Below are positions 54,563-62,821 of a DNA stretch of 64,000 nt, piece after piece. The first letter of the stretch is position 1; the number at the start of each line of letters is the position of its first letter. The notes beneath the pieces are model-generated. The model ran no database searches. It was given only the letters and a program-made list of their open reading frames with translations, and was not told where the DNA came from. The stretch covers positions 248,001-312,000 of the IMG/VR virus record IMGVR_UViG_3300028676_000003; one strand, written 5' to 3'. The position numbers and the translations under genes were made by a program. The stretch comes from a virus.

Positions 54563-55219
54563 ATGGGAAGAAAAGTAAAAAATATACATTACATTTATAA
54601 AATAACGTGTAATGTGACAGGAAGGTATTATGTAGGAATGCGTAGTACTTGTAAAGAAGATGATAATTACATGGGTTCAGGAAAAGTTCTCAGATATTCA
54701 ATACGAAAGTATGGTGTTGAAAACCATACAAAAGAAATTCTGAGTTATCATGAAACACGTGAGTTATTAGTTGAAGCTGAGATATTAGCTATTACTGCTG
54801 ATATGATTACAGATAAGAACTGTATGAATATTAGATTAGGTGGTTCAGGTGGTTTCACAAGTGAAGAAGCGAAAAAAGGTAGACTAGCGACAGATAAGAT
54901 TTTATTTGAAAAATTTGGTGATGATTTTAGAATAATAATAAACCAAAATTATCATAATAATATGTCTGAAACTGAAAAAATTGCTTTTAGTAATAAAGTA
55001 AAAGTTGGTCAACAAAGTAATGGCTATAATAATATAACTTTCAAGAATAAAAGGCATTCAGATAAAACAAAACAATTAATGTCTAAACCAAAAAATATTG
55101 GTGAAACAAATTCACAATTCGGAACTTGTTGGATAACTAAGGAAGGCATTAATAAGAAGATTAAGAAAGAAGACCTTGATACATTTATCACTGATGGATG
55201 GGTTCAAGGAAGAAAATAA
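54563..55219 (+). CDS. GIY-YIG homing endonuclease
   Basis: 218 aa from ATG 54563. HYIYKITCNVTGRYYVGMRST is the GIY-YIG core, then YMGSGKVLRYSIRKYG, E at the ETRELLVEAE helix, and NIRLGGSGG. Residues 150-190 (SNGYNNITFKNKRHSDKTK) look like NUMOD3 DNA-binding repeats. A typical free-standing homing endonuclease placed right after a tRNA. Confidence 0.9.
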   Translation: MGRKVKNIHYIYKITCNVTGRYYVGMRSTCKEDDNYMGSGKVLRYSIRKYGVENHTKEILSYHETRELLVEAEILAITADMITDKNCMNIRLGGSGGFTSEEAKKGRLATDKILFEKFGDDFRIIINQNYHNNMSETEKIAFSNKVKVGQQSNGYNNITFKNKRHSDKTKQLMSKPKNIGETNSQFGTCWITKEGINKKIKKEDLDTFITDGWVQGRK

Positions 55220-55224
55220 CATAA

Positions 55225-55345
55225 GGGGGTATTAAAATATTGGCAAACGGCATTCTGCAATTTAAAAAAGAATGATTACTGCAAAATTCAAAAAAACAAT
55301 CTGTAACATTGAAATTAATACGTGGTTCGATTCCCGTTGCCCCCA
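55225..55345 (+). tRNA. tRNA-like gene with long insertion (Tyr-like GTA)
   Basis: Acceptor GGGGGTA/TGCCCCC 7 bp; T-arm ACG(T)GG/CCCGT with a bulge; a CAAT-CTGTAAC-ATTG arm gives GTA. About 45 extra A-rich bases with CATTC/GAATG and two CTGCAA copies lie before it. Confidence 0.42.
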
Positions 55346-55360
55346 CAAAACTTTTTTAAA

Positions 55361-55397
55361 AATAACTCATCATTTATTTGGTGGGTTATTTTTTTTT
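55361..55397 (+). terminator. Terminator, copy 2 of a duplicated unit
   Basis: Same stem, loop and T run as at 39244. Confidence 0.88.
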
Positions 55398-55408
55398 GCA
55401 TACCTTTG
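55377..55408 (+). promoter_or_regulatory. Promoter overlapping the terminator
   Basis: TTTG 55377-55380, 20 bp, TACCTTTG 55401-55408, as in the copy at 39260. Confidence 0.72.
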
Positions 55409-55429
55409 TAATCTAAATATAAGACAATT

Positions 55430-55861
55430 ATCCCTAGTTTAAAATATACAGCATTTCAAATTCTATCATATGTTAAAAGTAATACATTTGATACCAAAGA
55501 ACGTTTATCTCAACACATTGAGTATTCACTAGAATCTATCAATGAACATACTAAGAGACCACAAAAAAAAGATTTTCTCTTAAACCAAGCGAGAGAAAGT
55601 GGTAGGACCCATTTTAAATTAATAGGTAAGGTCAACGATGGTGGTCTTCAATTGATGGAGTGGTGTGACGAAGCTTTCAACTTTGACGGTATGTGTTCGG
55701 ATATTGAAATTATCAAAACACATAAAGATGGTGAATATATGAAGAGAACATATACTATTGATGAATTACCTGAAGTAATAGATAGAGCCTTGAGTTGGTT
55801 CAATTCAATGAGAGCAAGAGAAGATTTTTGGGATGAATATTTACACATTTTAGCTATATGA
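55430..55861 (+). CDS. Hypothetical protein with non-standard start codon (143 aa)
   Basis: The frame is open from just after the promoter to 55861 but the first ATG is at 55655. Promoter position and good protein sequence from IPSLKYTAFQILSYVK onward favour a start at ATC 55430 or ATT 55427. Helical C-terminus (DELPEVIDRALSWFNSMRARE). ATGA overlap with the next gene. Confidence 0.5.
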   Translation: MPSLKYTAFQILSYVKSNTFDTKERLSQHIEYSLESINEHTKRPQKKDFLLNQARESGRTHFKLIGKVNDGGLQLMEWCDEAFNFDGMCSDIEIIKTHKDGEYMKRTYTIDELPEVIDRALSWFNSMRAREDFWDEYLHILAI

Positions 55862-56172
55862 TAGAACCTACAAAATTAAATAAAGGAATATTTACGTTTT
55901 TCGTAAAGAATGGCTTAGACCATTCAGAAATGCATAGAATCTTAAAGTTTTATGCCAAGGAACATCTTGATAGAACCCTACCTACTAGAAGACACCTTAA
56001 ATGGTATGCTAGTGTTAGCGAAAAAGCTGGTGCGGACTTCGAGAATTTCAAAAAATGTTTTAATAAACACAAGCGAAGAAACAGAAGAAGAGCACAAACT
56101 TACGATGAGTGGTTTGTTGAATCTAGCCTTGATGGAACTTTCGCTTATAACGGCTCAGCAGATGATTTGTAG
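55858..56172 (+). CDS. Hypothetical basic protein (104 aa)
   Basis: Helical, with KKCFNKHKRRNRRRAQ basic cluster; overlaps neighbours on both sides. Possible nucleic-acid binder. Unknown. Confidence 0.65.
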   Translation: MIEPTKLNKGIFTFFVKNGLDHSEMHRILKFYAKEHLDRTLPTRRHLKWYASVSEKAGADFENFKKCFNKHKRRNRRRAQTYDEWFVESSLDGTFAYNGSADDL

Positions 56173-56764
56173 TGTAGAAGAAGAATTATTCAACGAAATA
56201 AAGGATAAGCGTAACGGCAAGGAATCCAATTACTTAGAGAATCTATTACAAGAGATTTACGAAGCCGATTGCTACGACTTAAAGAAAGTTGAGAAGAAGT
56301 ATCATTGTAGTATCGATAGAAGCATTGATAAAGTACATCAACTTCAATCAAACTTTTATTACACGATTACTTCACCATGGATTAATGCTGAATTGAACCT
56401 AGAAGTTGAAAGTGGAATTAATAACGGAACTCAAATGAATTCTTATTCATTTGAAGGTGATGTAAGACCTGAAACCAAAACTGTTGAAGTCTTGAAGGAT
56501 GTTATTTTGAATGTTGAGAAATATAAAACATTCGAAGCTGAACGACAAGGTTTTACACTAGAAAAAGGTCAGCGGTTATTGAATGAACATAAAGCTAATA
56601 TTTTGAAGCTTCATAGTAACCAAAGCTACGACAATTATGTTACTGGCGGTGGAACAAATGTTACTGATAAACACTACGCTAACGAAGTTGAAAAACTAAG
56701 GAACTTAGGTCTTTATTGGGAATATGTCTATGAAGAAATCGAAATTCCAATTTATTACAAATAA
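56162..56764 (+). CDS. Hypothetical protein (200 aa)
   Basis: I start at ATG 56162; the frame is open to 55952 but that would lie over the previous gene. Helical N-terminus (EEELFNEIKDKRNG), middle with YYTITSPWINAELNLEVESG, C-terminal GGGTNVTDKHYANEVEKL. No family recognised. Confidence 0.65.
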   Translation: MICSVEEELFNEIKDKRNGKESNYLENLLQEIYEADCYDLKKVEKKYHCSIDRSIDKVHQLQSNFYYTITSPWINAELNLEVESGINNGTQMNSYSFEGDVRPETKTVEVLKDVILNVEKYKTFEAERQGFTLEKGQRLLNEHKANILKLHSNQSYDNYVTGGGTNVTDKHYANEVEKLRNLGLYWEYVYEEIEIPIYYK

Positions 56765-56765
56765 G

Positions 56766-57134
56766 ATGAAAGAAGAACATAAAGTTAAATTGGTAGATAT
56801 GCTTGGTGAGGAAAAAGCCAATCTAATCTTCAAGCAAGTAGAAGACCAAGCAAAGTTAAATGAAATTCACGAAAAGGCTAAAAAAGATGAAGAAGCAAGA
56901 ATGGTTAATGCCATGATTGATAAGGGTTATCTTATAAGTGGTGAATACTATTCGGGCCACAGGTTCCGTGGGAAGCACGTAGCAATGTGGGATGGTCAAG
57001 ATAATTGTTTTAGAACAATCAATTTCAAAATGGGAAGTTTTTTTGTTGAAAAGTTACCTTATTTTGGAGACGTTGCAGATACAAATCAAGATGGTTTTAT
57101 ACCATTTGATAGGATTGAAAAAAGAAAAATCTAG
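56766..57134 (+). CDS. Hypothetical protein (122 aa)
   Basis: ATG 56766 one base after the previous stop. A coiled-coil first half, then a beta part (GEYYSGHRFRGKHVAMWDG). Unknown. Confidence 0.65.
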   Translation: MKEEHKVKLVDMLGEEKANLIFKQVEDQAKLNEIHEKAKKDEEARMVNAMIDKGYLISGEYYSGHRFRGKHVAMWDGQDNCFRTINFKMGSFFVEKLPYFGDVADTNQDGFIPFDRIEKRKI

Positions 57135-57139
57135 AAATT

Positions 57140-57514
57140 ATGAAATATACGTGGTTAGTTAAAAGAGTTAAAGCTGTTCAAGCCGTTAGAGATTATCTAG
57201 GTGTTGGTTATATTGAAGCAGTTTCAAAATACAATGAAATAATTGAGTTTTTAGATGGAACCAAAAATTTGGAGAACGAGCATAATCTACATAATTCATC
57301 ATTGGGTAGTATTGCTTTTGGTTTACGATATCGAGGAATCATTTCGTTTGAAACACAAGATGATGTCGAGGATAAAAAAGAACAAGAAAGACAGACGATT
57401 ATTTCTCATGAAAACAAAAAAGCTAAAGAATGGTTTGATAAACAAACTGAGTTTGACCAAGAAATGATTAATCGTTTAATTAGAATGAATCAAGTAGGCC
57501 CAGCAATGGGGTAA
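57140..57514 (+). CDS. Tandem paralogue 1, L7/L12-like motif
   Basis: 124 aa. VKAVQAVRDYLGVGYIEAVSKYNEI resembles the helix-turn of the ribosomal L7/L12 C-terminal domain (V-k-x-v-R-x-x-x-g-x-G-L-x-E-A). Shares layout with the next two genes: motif near residue 10-35, an RGIISFE strand in the middle, and A-x-x-W-F ... Q-E-M-I-x-x-L near the end. Confidence 0.68.
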   Translation: MKYTWLVKRVKAVQAVRDYLGVGYIEAVSKYNEIIEFLDGTKNLENEHNLHNSSLGSIAFGLRYRGIISFETQDDVEDKKEQERQTIISHENKKAKEWFDKQTEFDQEMINRLIRMNQVGPAMG

Positions 57515-57531
57515 AAAGAAAAATAATTAGT

Positions 57532-57915
57532 ATGGGACCAAAAGTAGATTTAAGAGATTTTAAATGGGTTTTAGAAAGAACAAAAGCAATTGTTGCTATT
57601 GGTAAAGAAGAAGGCATGGGTCTTACGGTTGCCAAAAACACCTATGAGAAGATAAATGCGATTGTTGCTGATGGAATTTATTCAGTAGATTCTAACACAC
57701 CTTTTGAGGACAGAAATTATATTTGTTTTTTGGAAAGACTAAAATATAGGGGTGTTTTGTCATATACTGAATGGGACTATCATAGGGAAGAACAAGCAGA
57801 ACGTTATCGACTTGAAGAAGAAACACATGCCAAGGCTGTTAAGTGGATGAAATCACTAAGCAAAGAGGAACAAGAAATGGTACAAACACTAATGAATGGA
57901 ATGATTCTTAGATAA
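57532..57915 (+). CDS. Tandem paralogue 2, L7/L12-like motif
   Basis: 127 aa. AIVAIGKEEGMGLTVAKNTYEKI, then LKYRGVLSYTEW, then AVKWMKSLSKEEQEMVQTLMN. Same order as genes before and after, with low overall identity. Confidence 0.68.
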   Translation: MGPKVDLRDFKWVLERTKAIVAIGKEEGMGLTVAKNTYEKINAIVADGIYSVDSNTPFEDRNYICFLERLKYRGVLSYTEWDYHREEQAERYRLEEETHAKAVKWMKSLSKEEQEMVQTLMNGMILR

Positions 57916-57926
57916 AAACAAAAATT

Positions 57927-58310
57927 ATGGTAGCAATATTAATAACATACAATAAATGGCTTACAGAGTCTAAGTTATTTGTAGTAAAAGAAGTGAAGAT
58001 GTTCGCAGGAATTGGACTTAAAGAGGCCAAGGATTTTGTGGACGAAATTGATAATAACATCCGTTTGGGTAAAACTATTTCTATTGGAAAAGGGAGTGAA
58101 ACACACGAAATACTAAAATTCTTAAAAGAGAAAGACTTACTTTCATTTGTGGAAGCTCATAAGACTGGGCTAAAGAAAGAAAATCATCGTGTGGTTGCTA
58201 AGCGTAGCAAGGAATATGATATAGCTAGGTCTTGGTTCGATTCTTTGCACCCAAAGAAACAAGCTATGATTCAAACGCTAATAAACGAAGAAAATGGCAT
58301 TTCAGGATAA
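57927..58310 (+). CDS. Tandem paralogue 3, L7/L12-like motif
   Basis: 127 aa. VVKEVKMFAGIGLKEAKDFVDEI is the best match of the three to the L7/L12 C-terminal domain, which in ribosomes binds translation factors. Then KDLLSFVEAH and ARSWFDSLHPKKQAMIQTLIN. Overlaps the RNA ligase gene by 17 bases. Confidence 0.72.
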   Translation: MVAILITYNKWLTESKLFVVKEVKMFAGIGLKEAKDFVDEIDNNIRLGKTISIGKGSETHEILKFLKEKDLLSFVEAHKTGLKKENHRVVAKRSKEYDIARSWFDSLHPKKQAMIQTLINEENGISG

Positions 58311-58992
58311 ATACGGAAGAACCCTACATTTTGATTTTAGTCCTGGAACTACATCGGATGATAGAATAAATACAGAATGGAGAGAGCAGGTACAGAAGTT
58401 TCCTAAGCTGATTCATACTGAGAAACTAGACGGAGAAAACTCTTGTCTATCTCAATATGGTGTCTTTGCTAGGTCACATGCGGCACCTACACTACATCCA
58501 TGGGCTAACCACTTGAAAGAGAAGCAATCAGTAATTCAACATGACCTAAAAAGCATGGATTTTGAAATATTTGGTGAAAACCTATATGCTTTACACTCAA
58601 TCATTTACCCTGAACTTACAGCACATTTCTATGTGTTTGGAATTAGGGTCCTTGATAAGTGGCTTTCATGGGAAGAAACCAAGCAATGGGCTGGATTCTT
58701 TGATTTTCAAGTGGTTCCCGAATTGGGAATTCAAGATACAACTGAACCTGAACTAATAAAATCAAGGGTACTAGAATTAGGTAGTCAGCCAAGCGTATTT
58801 GGTTCACAACAAAATAATACTGACCCGCTTATTGATTGTACACGTGAAGGTATTGTAAGTAGGAATATAGACGAATACACAGTTGAAGGTTTCAAAGAGA
58901 ATATCTTCAAATATGTGAGAAAAGACCACGTTCAAACGGACGTTCATTGGAGTAAAACAATAACAAGAGCAAGACTAATACACGAATACTAA
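58294..58992 (+). CDS. RNA ligase, third copy (Rnl2-superfamily, short type)
   Basis: 232 aa. HTEKLDGENS is motif I with the lysine near 44; FEIFGENLYA motif III; REGIVSRN motif IV; FKYVRKDHVQTDVHW motif V. Only the nucleotidyltransferase domain plus a short tail is present, as in compact phage and bacterial RNA ligases. Substrate not known. HD-Pnk and LigT-like genes lie within 5 kb. Confidence 0.85.
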   Translation: MAFQDKYGRTLHFDFSPGTTSDDRINTEWREQVQKFPKLIHTEKLDGENSCLSQYGVFARSHAAPTLHPWANHLKEKQSVIQHDLKSMDFEIFGENLYALHSIIYPELTAHFYVFGIRVLDKWLSWEETKQWAGFFDFQVVPELGIQDTTEPELIKSRVLELGSQPSVFGSQQNNTDPLIDCTREGIVSRNIDEYTVEGFKENIFKYVRKDHVQTDVHWSKTITRARLIHEY

Positions 58993-59177
58993 TGTTAGAA
59001 ATATTTTTAACCATTTATATGGTATTGATTTGTGGAATACTTTTAAATATCTTAGCTGGAACAGCATTTGATAGTTATTATGATAGAAGCAAAAAAGGTT
59101 TTTTATTAGGATGTTCATTGCTAATAATAAGTTGGTTTATACATGGATTATTAATTCTATGGGGACATGGGAATTAG
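58992..59177 (+). CDS. Small membrane protein (61 aa)
   Basis: Two membrane segments (2-24 and 37-57) with a short polar loop (DSYYDRSKKG). Overlaps neighbours on both sides. Unknown. Confidence 0.65.
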   Translation: MLEIFLTIYMVLICGILLNILAGTAFDSYYDRSKKGFLLGCSLLIISWFIHGLLILWGHGN

Positions 59178-59400
59178 AAATCTAATTGGAGCGATTGCCT
59201 CAGCCCATCAACGAAATAAGACCAAACCAAGAGGTAAAGAGGAAAAAGAGGTTTTAGAGCCTGACCATACTGGTTTTGTCCCTTATACAAAAGGATGGAA
59301 AGAGAAGCACTTAGAATGGGCCAATGCTGGCTTATGTGGTGAGTGTGGTGAACCATCGGGTGATGAATTAGGTATTTGTAATGAATGCCGTTGGAGTTAA
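59167..59400 (+). CDS. Zinc-ribbon protein (77 aa)
   Basis: Basic N-terminus, then CGECGEP and CNECRW near the C-terminus, a four-cysteine zinc ribbon. Four bases before an HNH gene. Confidence 0.68.
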   Translation: MGIRNLIGAIASAHQRNKTKPRGKEEKEVLEPDHTGFVPYTKGWKEKHLEWANAGLCGECGEPSGDELGICNECRWS

Positions 59401-59403
59401 ATC

Positions 59404-59730
59404 ATGGGAAAGAAAGAAATTCGTAGAGACTTCAGAAATGACGTTTTTACAAGAGATAAAAATACCTGTAAAGTATGTGGTGAAGTCCGAGAGTTAAGTC
59501 TTTTGGATGCTCACCACATTACTGATAGAGGGGAGATGCCTAATGGTGGTTACGTCAAAGAAAATGGTATTACCGTTTGTAAGGAAGACTGCCATTTGAA
59601 GGTTGAATGGTTCCATATCACTGAAGGTAAAGAATGGGAAGAAGGACTTCACCCTGACGACTTGTATAAGATGATTGGTTCATCTAAGGAGTTGGCTATT
59701 CAAAAAAGTGAGAGATTGCTTGCGAGATAA
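59404..59730 (+). CDS. HNH endonuclease
   Basis: 108 aa. FTRDKNTCKVCGEVRELSLLDAHHITDRG and GITVCKEDCHLKVE form the CxxC, DAHH and CxxCH HNH core. C-terminal helix with KSERLLAR. Third HNH gene in the window. Confidence 0.87.
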   Translation: MGKKEIRRDFRNDVFTRDKNTCKVCGEVRELSLLDAHHITDRGEMPNGGYVKENGITVCKEDCHLKVEWFHITEGKEWEEGLHPDDLYKMIGSSKELAIQKSERLLAR

Positions 59731-59750
59731 CTTAATAATTTGTACCTTTG
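59720..59750 (+). promoter_or_regulatory. Promoter with almost no leader
   Basis: TTG 59720-59722, 20 bp, TACCTTTG 59743-59750; ATG after four bases. Confidence 0.75.
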
Positions 59751-59754
59751 TAAT

Positions 59755-60471
59755 ATGGAATTTAAAAAGAAAGAAATAATCGGAATGATTCACTTGGCTG
59801 GCCCTGATGTGGTTGAAAAAGCTATGGAAGAAATCAAAATATATGAGGAAGAAGGTCTTTCAGGTATCATCATTGAAAATTATCACGGTAATACCAGTGA
59901 AGTTTTGAAGGTATTATCTCGATTAGAGCATCAACCAACTAGTCTTAGTGTAGGTATTAATATTCTACCTAATGAGTTCGAATTTGCTTTTAAGCTTTGT
60001 GATGATTATGAGTTTATTGATTTCATTCAATTAGACTATATCGCTGGTGCTTATGCTATTGGAGACAAGGTAATTAAGCTTGATGCAGATAAATTTATTG
60101 AGTTATCGATGAACCACAGCAAGGTTGAGGTTTACGGTGGCGTTTGGCCTAAATATTATAAACCATTGAAAGATAGTGTTCTTAGCGTTGATTTATTTGA
60201 TGCTGTTTTCCTTGGAAGTGCCGTTGTTGTAACTGGTGAAGGTACTGGTTATGAAACACCTCTTGATAAGGTGAAAGAATTTGCTACCCTAATTGATGGT
60301 AAGGCTCCGCTAATTGTTGGAGCAGGACTTACAGCTGAAAATGTTAAAGAGCAACTTGAATTTGCTCAAGGTGGTATTGTTGGTAGTGCTTTTAAACCTA
60401 ACGGTCGAACTCAGCAAATGGTTGATAGAGACTTGGTTAAAGCTTTTATGGACGAAGTAAAAAAACTATGA
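59755..60471 (+). CDS. BtpA/SgcQ-like TIM-barrel protein
   Basis: 238 aa from ATG 59755. EIIGMIHLAGPDVV is the BtpA opening (GMIHLxxLPG-like), GIIIENYHGN the second strand, VEVYGGVWPKYY and VFLGSAVVVTGEGTG further strands, and LIVGAGLTAENVKEQL..AQGGIVGSAFK the phosphate-binding end. BtpA is linked to photosystem assembly but relatives act elsewhere; the phage role is unknown. Probably leaderless. Confidence 0.8.
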   Translation: MEFKKKEIIGMIHLAGPDVVEKAMEEIKIYEEEGLSGIIIENYHGNTSEVLKVLSRLEHQPTSLSVGINILPNEFEFAFKLCDDYEFIDFIQLDYIAGAYAIGDKVIKLDADKFIELSMNHSKVEVYGGVWPKYYKPLKDSVLSVDLFDAVFLGSAVVVTGEGTGYETPLDKVKEFATLIDGKAPLIVGAGLTAENVKEQLEFAQGGIVGSAFKPNGRTQQMVDRDLVKAFMDEVKKL

Positions 60472-60472
60472 T

Positions 60473-60973
60473 ATGGAATGTAAAACTATTAAGTTCGTTA
60501 AAAAAAATGGTGAAGCAGTAATAGTAAATAAAGTAAAATATCCTAATTTTTTTGAAGCTGAAGCTCAAGCAAATGGAATAAATACACAATCTAAGGTATT
60601 CACTAAAAGAATGGCTTATCATTGTAGTATTTGTGGTCATTATCACGTTGGAACTTCGATTGAAGCACTAAAGAAACCGAAACCCAAAGATAAAAAAATA
60701 AAGCTTATTGGTGGTATCAAGATGCCGAAGGTAGTTGGTAGTATTGATTTACGATTGTTTAATAATCCACAACCAAGAGTCAAAAAAGTGATGAATAGCG
60801 TTTATGTTAATCGAAAAATTTATCATTATATGATAAAGATTAAGATTGTTGAAGTAATCTGCCCTGATGGAAAGAAAAAAAGACCTAAAATTGATAAAAT
60901 TCTTGGACAACAAAAAAAGCTTAACCAAAAAAAGATAATTGAATACATCTCTAAAGAGATAGCAAAAAAATAG
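60473..60973 (+). CDS. Hypothetical protein with CSIC-HYHVG zinc-like motif
   Basis: 166 aa. YHCSICGHYHVGTS near residue 48 could bind zinc. The segment FFEAEAQANGIN before it is shared with the gene at 62099. The C-terminal half is Lys-rich and basic. Possibly RNA-binding. Confidence 0.65.
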   Translation: MECKTIKFVKKNGEAVIVNKVKYPNFFEAEAQANGINTQSKVFTKRMAYHCSICGHYHVGTSIEALKKPKPKDKKIKLIGGIKMPKVVGSIDLRLFNNPQPRVKKVMNSVYVNRKIYHYMIKIKIVEVICPDGKKKRPKIDKILGQQKKLNQKKIIEYISKEIAKK

Positions 60974-60978
60974 AAATC

Positions 60979-62091
60979 ATGTGGAAGTTTAAGTATTACG
61001 ATATAGAGAAGGGTCCTGATTGGACAGCAATTGAAAGGAATTGCGAGTGGTTTCGTGATATGAAAGACGTTCCACAAGACAAGATATGGCATGCCGAAGG
61101 TGATGTTCAAATCCATACAAAAATGGTTTGTGAAGCACTTATCCAATTGTCTGAATTTCAAGAACTTAGTGAAGAAAAGAAACACATTATGTTTACAGGT
61201 GCGCTTATGCACGACATAGAGAAACGTTCTACAACTACAACTGAGTTCAAGAATGACAGAGAGTGTATTATTGCTCCTAAGCATGCTGAAAGAGGTGAGA
61301 AAACAGCAAGAGAAATTCTTTATATGGATTTTGATTGTCCTTATCATTCTAGAGAACAAATCTGTAAGATTGTTAAGTGGCACGGGAAGCCTCTACACGA
61401 TGCATCTAATAAGACACTTGCTAGACTAGCAACACAAGTTCAATTACCATTTCTAGCAATGATTGCAAAGGCCGATATTCTTGGCCGTATTTGTACTGAT
61501 GCTGAAGAACACTTGGAAAGAATTGAATTTTTCCAAATGCAAGCAGAAGACATTGGTTGTTGGGGTCGTACAATGTACTTTCAAAATCAATTGATTGAAT
61601 ATGAAGCTTTAAAAACGGGTAATTTATATTCACATCGTTTTGATGATACGAAGTTTGAGGTAATGATGATGTCCGCAATCCCAGGTTCAGGCAAAGACCA
61701 CTACGTTAAGAATAACCTTCAAGGGTGGCCTGTAATCAGTCTTGACGATATTAGAGCTGAGCTTAAGGTTAAGCCTTTAGATAAAAAGGGTAACGGACAA
61801 GTGATTCAACTAGCTAAAAAGAGAGCTAAGGAACTAATGGCTAAGCATACAAATTTTGTATGGAATGCCACAAATATAACTCAACAAATGAGAGGTCAGT
61901 TGATTGAGTTATTTGAAGAATATGGTGGAAAGGTAACAATTGTTTATATTGAGGTCCCTTATAAGACTCTTATCAAGCAAAATAACGATAGAGAAGCGAT
62001 AGTTCCTCAAAGTGTTATTGAAAAGATGATTAGAAAATGGGAACCACCTATTCGTGAAGAAGCATATAGAATATTAACTTTTACAAATTAA
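60979..62091 (+). CDS. HD-Pnk: RNA end-healing enzyme (HD phosphoesterase + polynucleotide kinase)
   Basis: 370 aa in two domains. Residues 35-210 are an HD domain (HTKMVCEALIQL, GALMHDIEK with HD at 78-79, IVKWHGKPLHD, AKADILGR) like that of tRNA nucleotidyltransferase. Residues 228-370 are a P-loop kinase: AIPGSGKDHYV with Lys239, VISLDDIR, a lid with REAIVPQSVIEKM. The order matches HD-Pnk described in the Bacteroidetes bacterium Runella, which removes 2',3'-cyclic or 3'-phosphate and adds 5'-phosphate. It would make ends that the three RNA ligases can seal. Confidence 0.88.
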   Translation: MWKFKYYDIEKGPDWTAIERNCEWFRDMKDVPQDKIWHAEGDVQIHTKMVCEALIQLSEFQELSEEKKHIMFTGALMHDIEKRSTTTTEFKNDRECIIAPKHAERGEKTAREILYMDFDCPYHSREQICKIVKWHGKPLHDASNKTLARLATQVQLPFLAMIAKADILGRICTDAEEHLERIEFFQMQAEDIGCWGRTMYFQNQLIEYEALKTGNLYSHRFDDTKFEVMMMSAIPGSGKDHYVKNNLQGWPVISLDDIRAELKVKPLDKKGNGQVIQLAKKRAKELMAKHTNFVWNATNITQQMRGQLIELFEEYGGKVTIVYIEVPYKTLIKQNNDREAIVPQSVIEKMIRKWEPPIREEAYRILTFTN

Positions 62092-62098
62092 ATATGAT

Positions 62099-62374
62099 AT
62101 GGAATGCACAACCAAACACATCAACCCTGTTAGTGGGTTAGAAGAAGATAAACCTAAGAAACCGTTCAACACAAATGAACAAGCAATTTCACATGCTAAG
62201 TATGTAAATGGACTACCTGACAGAACCTACAAGGTTGTTGCCTATAAGTGCCCTGTTTGCTTCAAGTTTCATGTTGGACGTAATGGTAAACCACTCACCA
62301 AGAAGTATGTGGATAAAATAACAAAACCAAAGACATTCCAAGGGTTTAAAATTATTGGAAAAATTGAATTATGA
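62099..62374 (+). CDS. Hypothetical protein with CPVC-KFHVG zinc-like motif
   Basis: 91 aa, a short paralogue of 60473: NTNEQAISHAKYVNGL then YKCPVCFKFHVGRNG and a basic end. HD-Pnk lies between the two copies. Confidence 0.66.
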   Translation: MECTTKHINPVSGLEEDKPKKPFNTNEQAISHAKYVNGLPDRTYKVVAYKCPVCFKFHVGRNGKPLTKKYVDKITKPKTFQGFKIIGKIEL

Positions 62375-62796
62375 TTGAAAAATTTAGAATTATATTTGTA
62401 ACAGTTCTGTTAGTAGGACTATTTGCATATTCTATAAATGCTATACATTTCTTTATAAAGAATGACACATTTATTCATTATCAAGATTGTGGTAAGGTAG
62501 TAGGAAGTTCAAGTGAAGACAGACCAGTAAAACATGGAAGTGAAACTGAGTTTTATTTATTGATGCAATACGAAAAACAAGGCTTCAAAACTCAAGATGT
62601 TGGCGTTACAACCTATTACCAATACAAGGATGCTATCGGTAAGAAGCTATGTTTTGAACAATCAGAACCAAATCCAGCGATATCAACGATATCCGACCAC
62701 ATTAAACATTTCCTAGGAGTTTTCTTTATAGTTGTTTACGTTATAGTTTTTTTGGTTATATTTATAGGATGGTGCGCAGGCGACCTGAAAATATAA
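62371..62796 (+). CDS. Membrane protein (141 aa)
   Basis: Two membrane segments (about 7-26 and 113-135) enclosing a soluble loop with two Cys (YQDCGKVVG, KKLCFEQ), probably on the outer face. ATGA overlap with the previous gene. Unknown. Confidence 0.66.
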   Translation: MIEKFRIIFVTVLLVGLFAYSINAIHFFIKNDTFIHYQDCGKVVGSSSEDRPVKHGSETEFYLLMQYEKQGFKTQDVGVTTYYQYKDAIGKKLCFEQSEPNPAISTISDHIKHFLGVFFIVVYVIVFLVIFIGWCAGDLKI

Positions 62797-62821
62797 TAAC
62801 GAAAAGATTTATAACATATGA

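Noticed and set aside
55952-56161. N-terminal extension of the 56162 gene
   Set aside because: It is fully covered by the gene at 55858 in another frame, and the overlap start at 56162 is typical of this genome.
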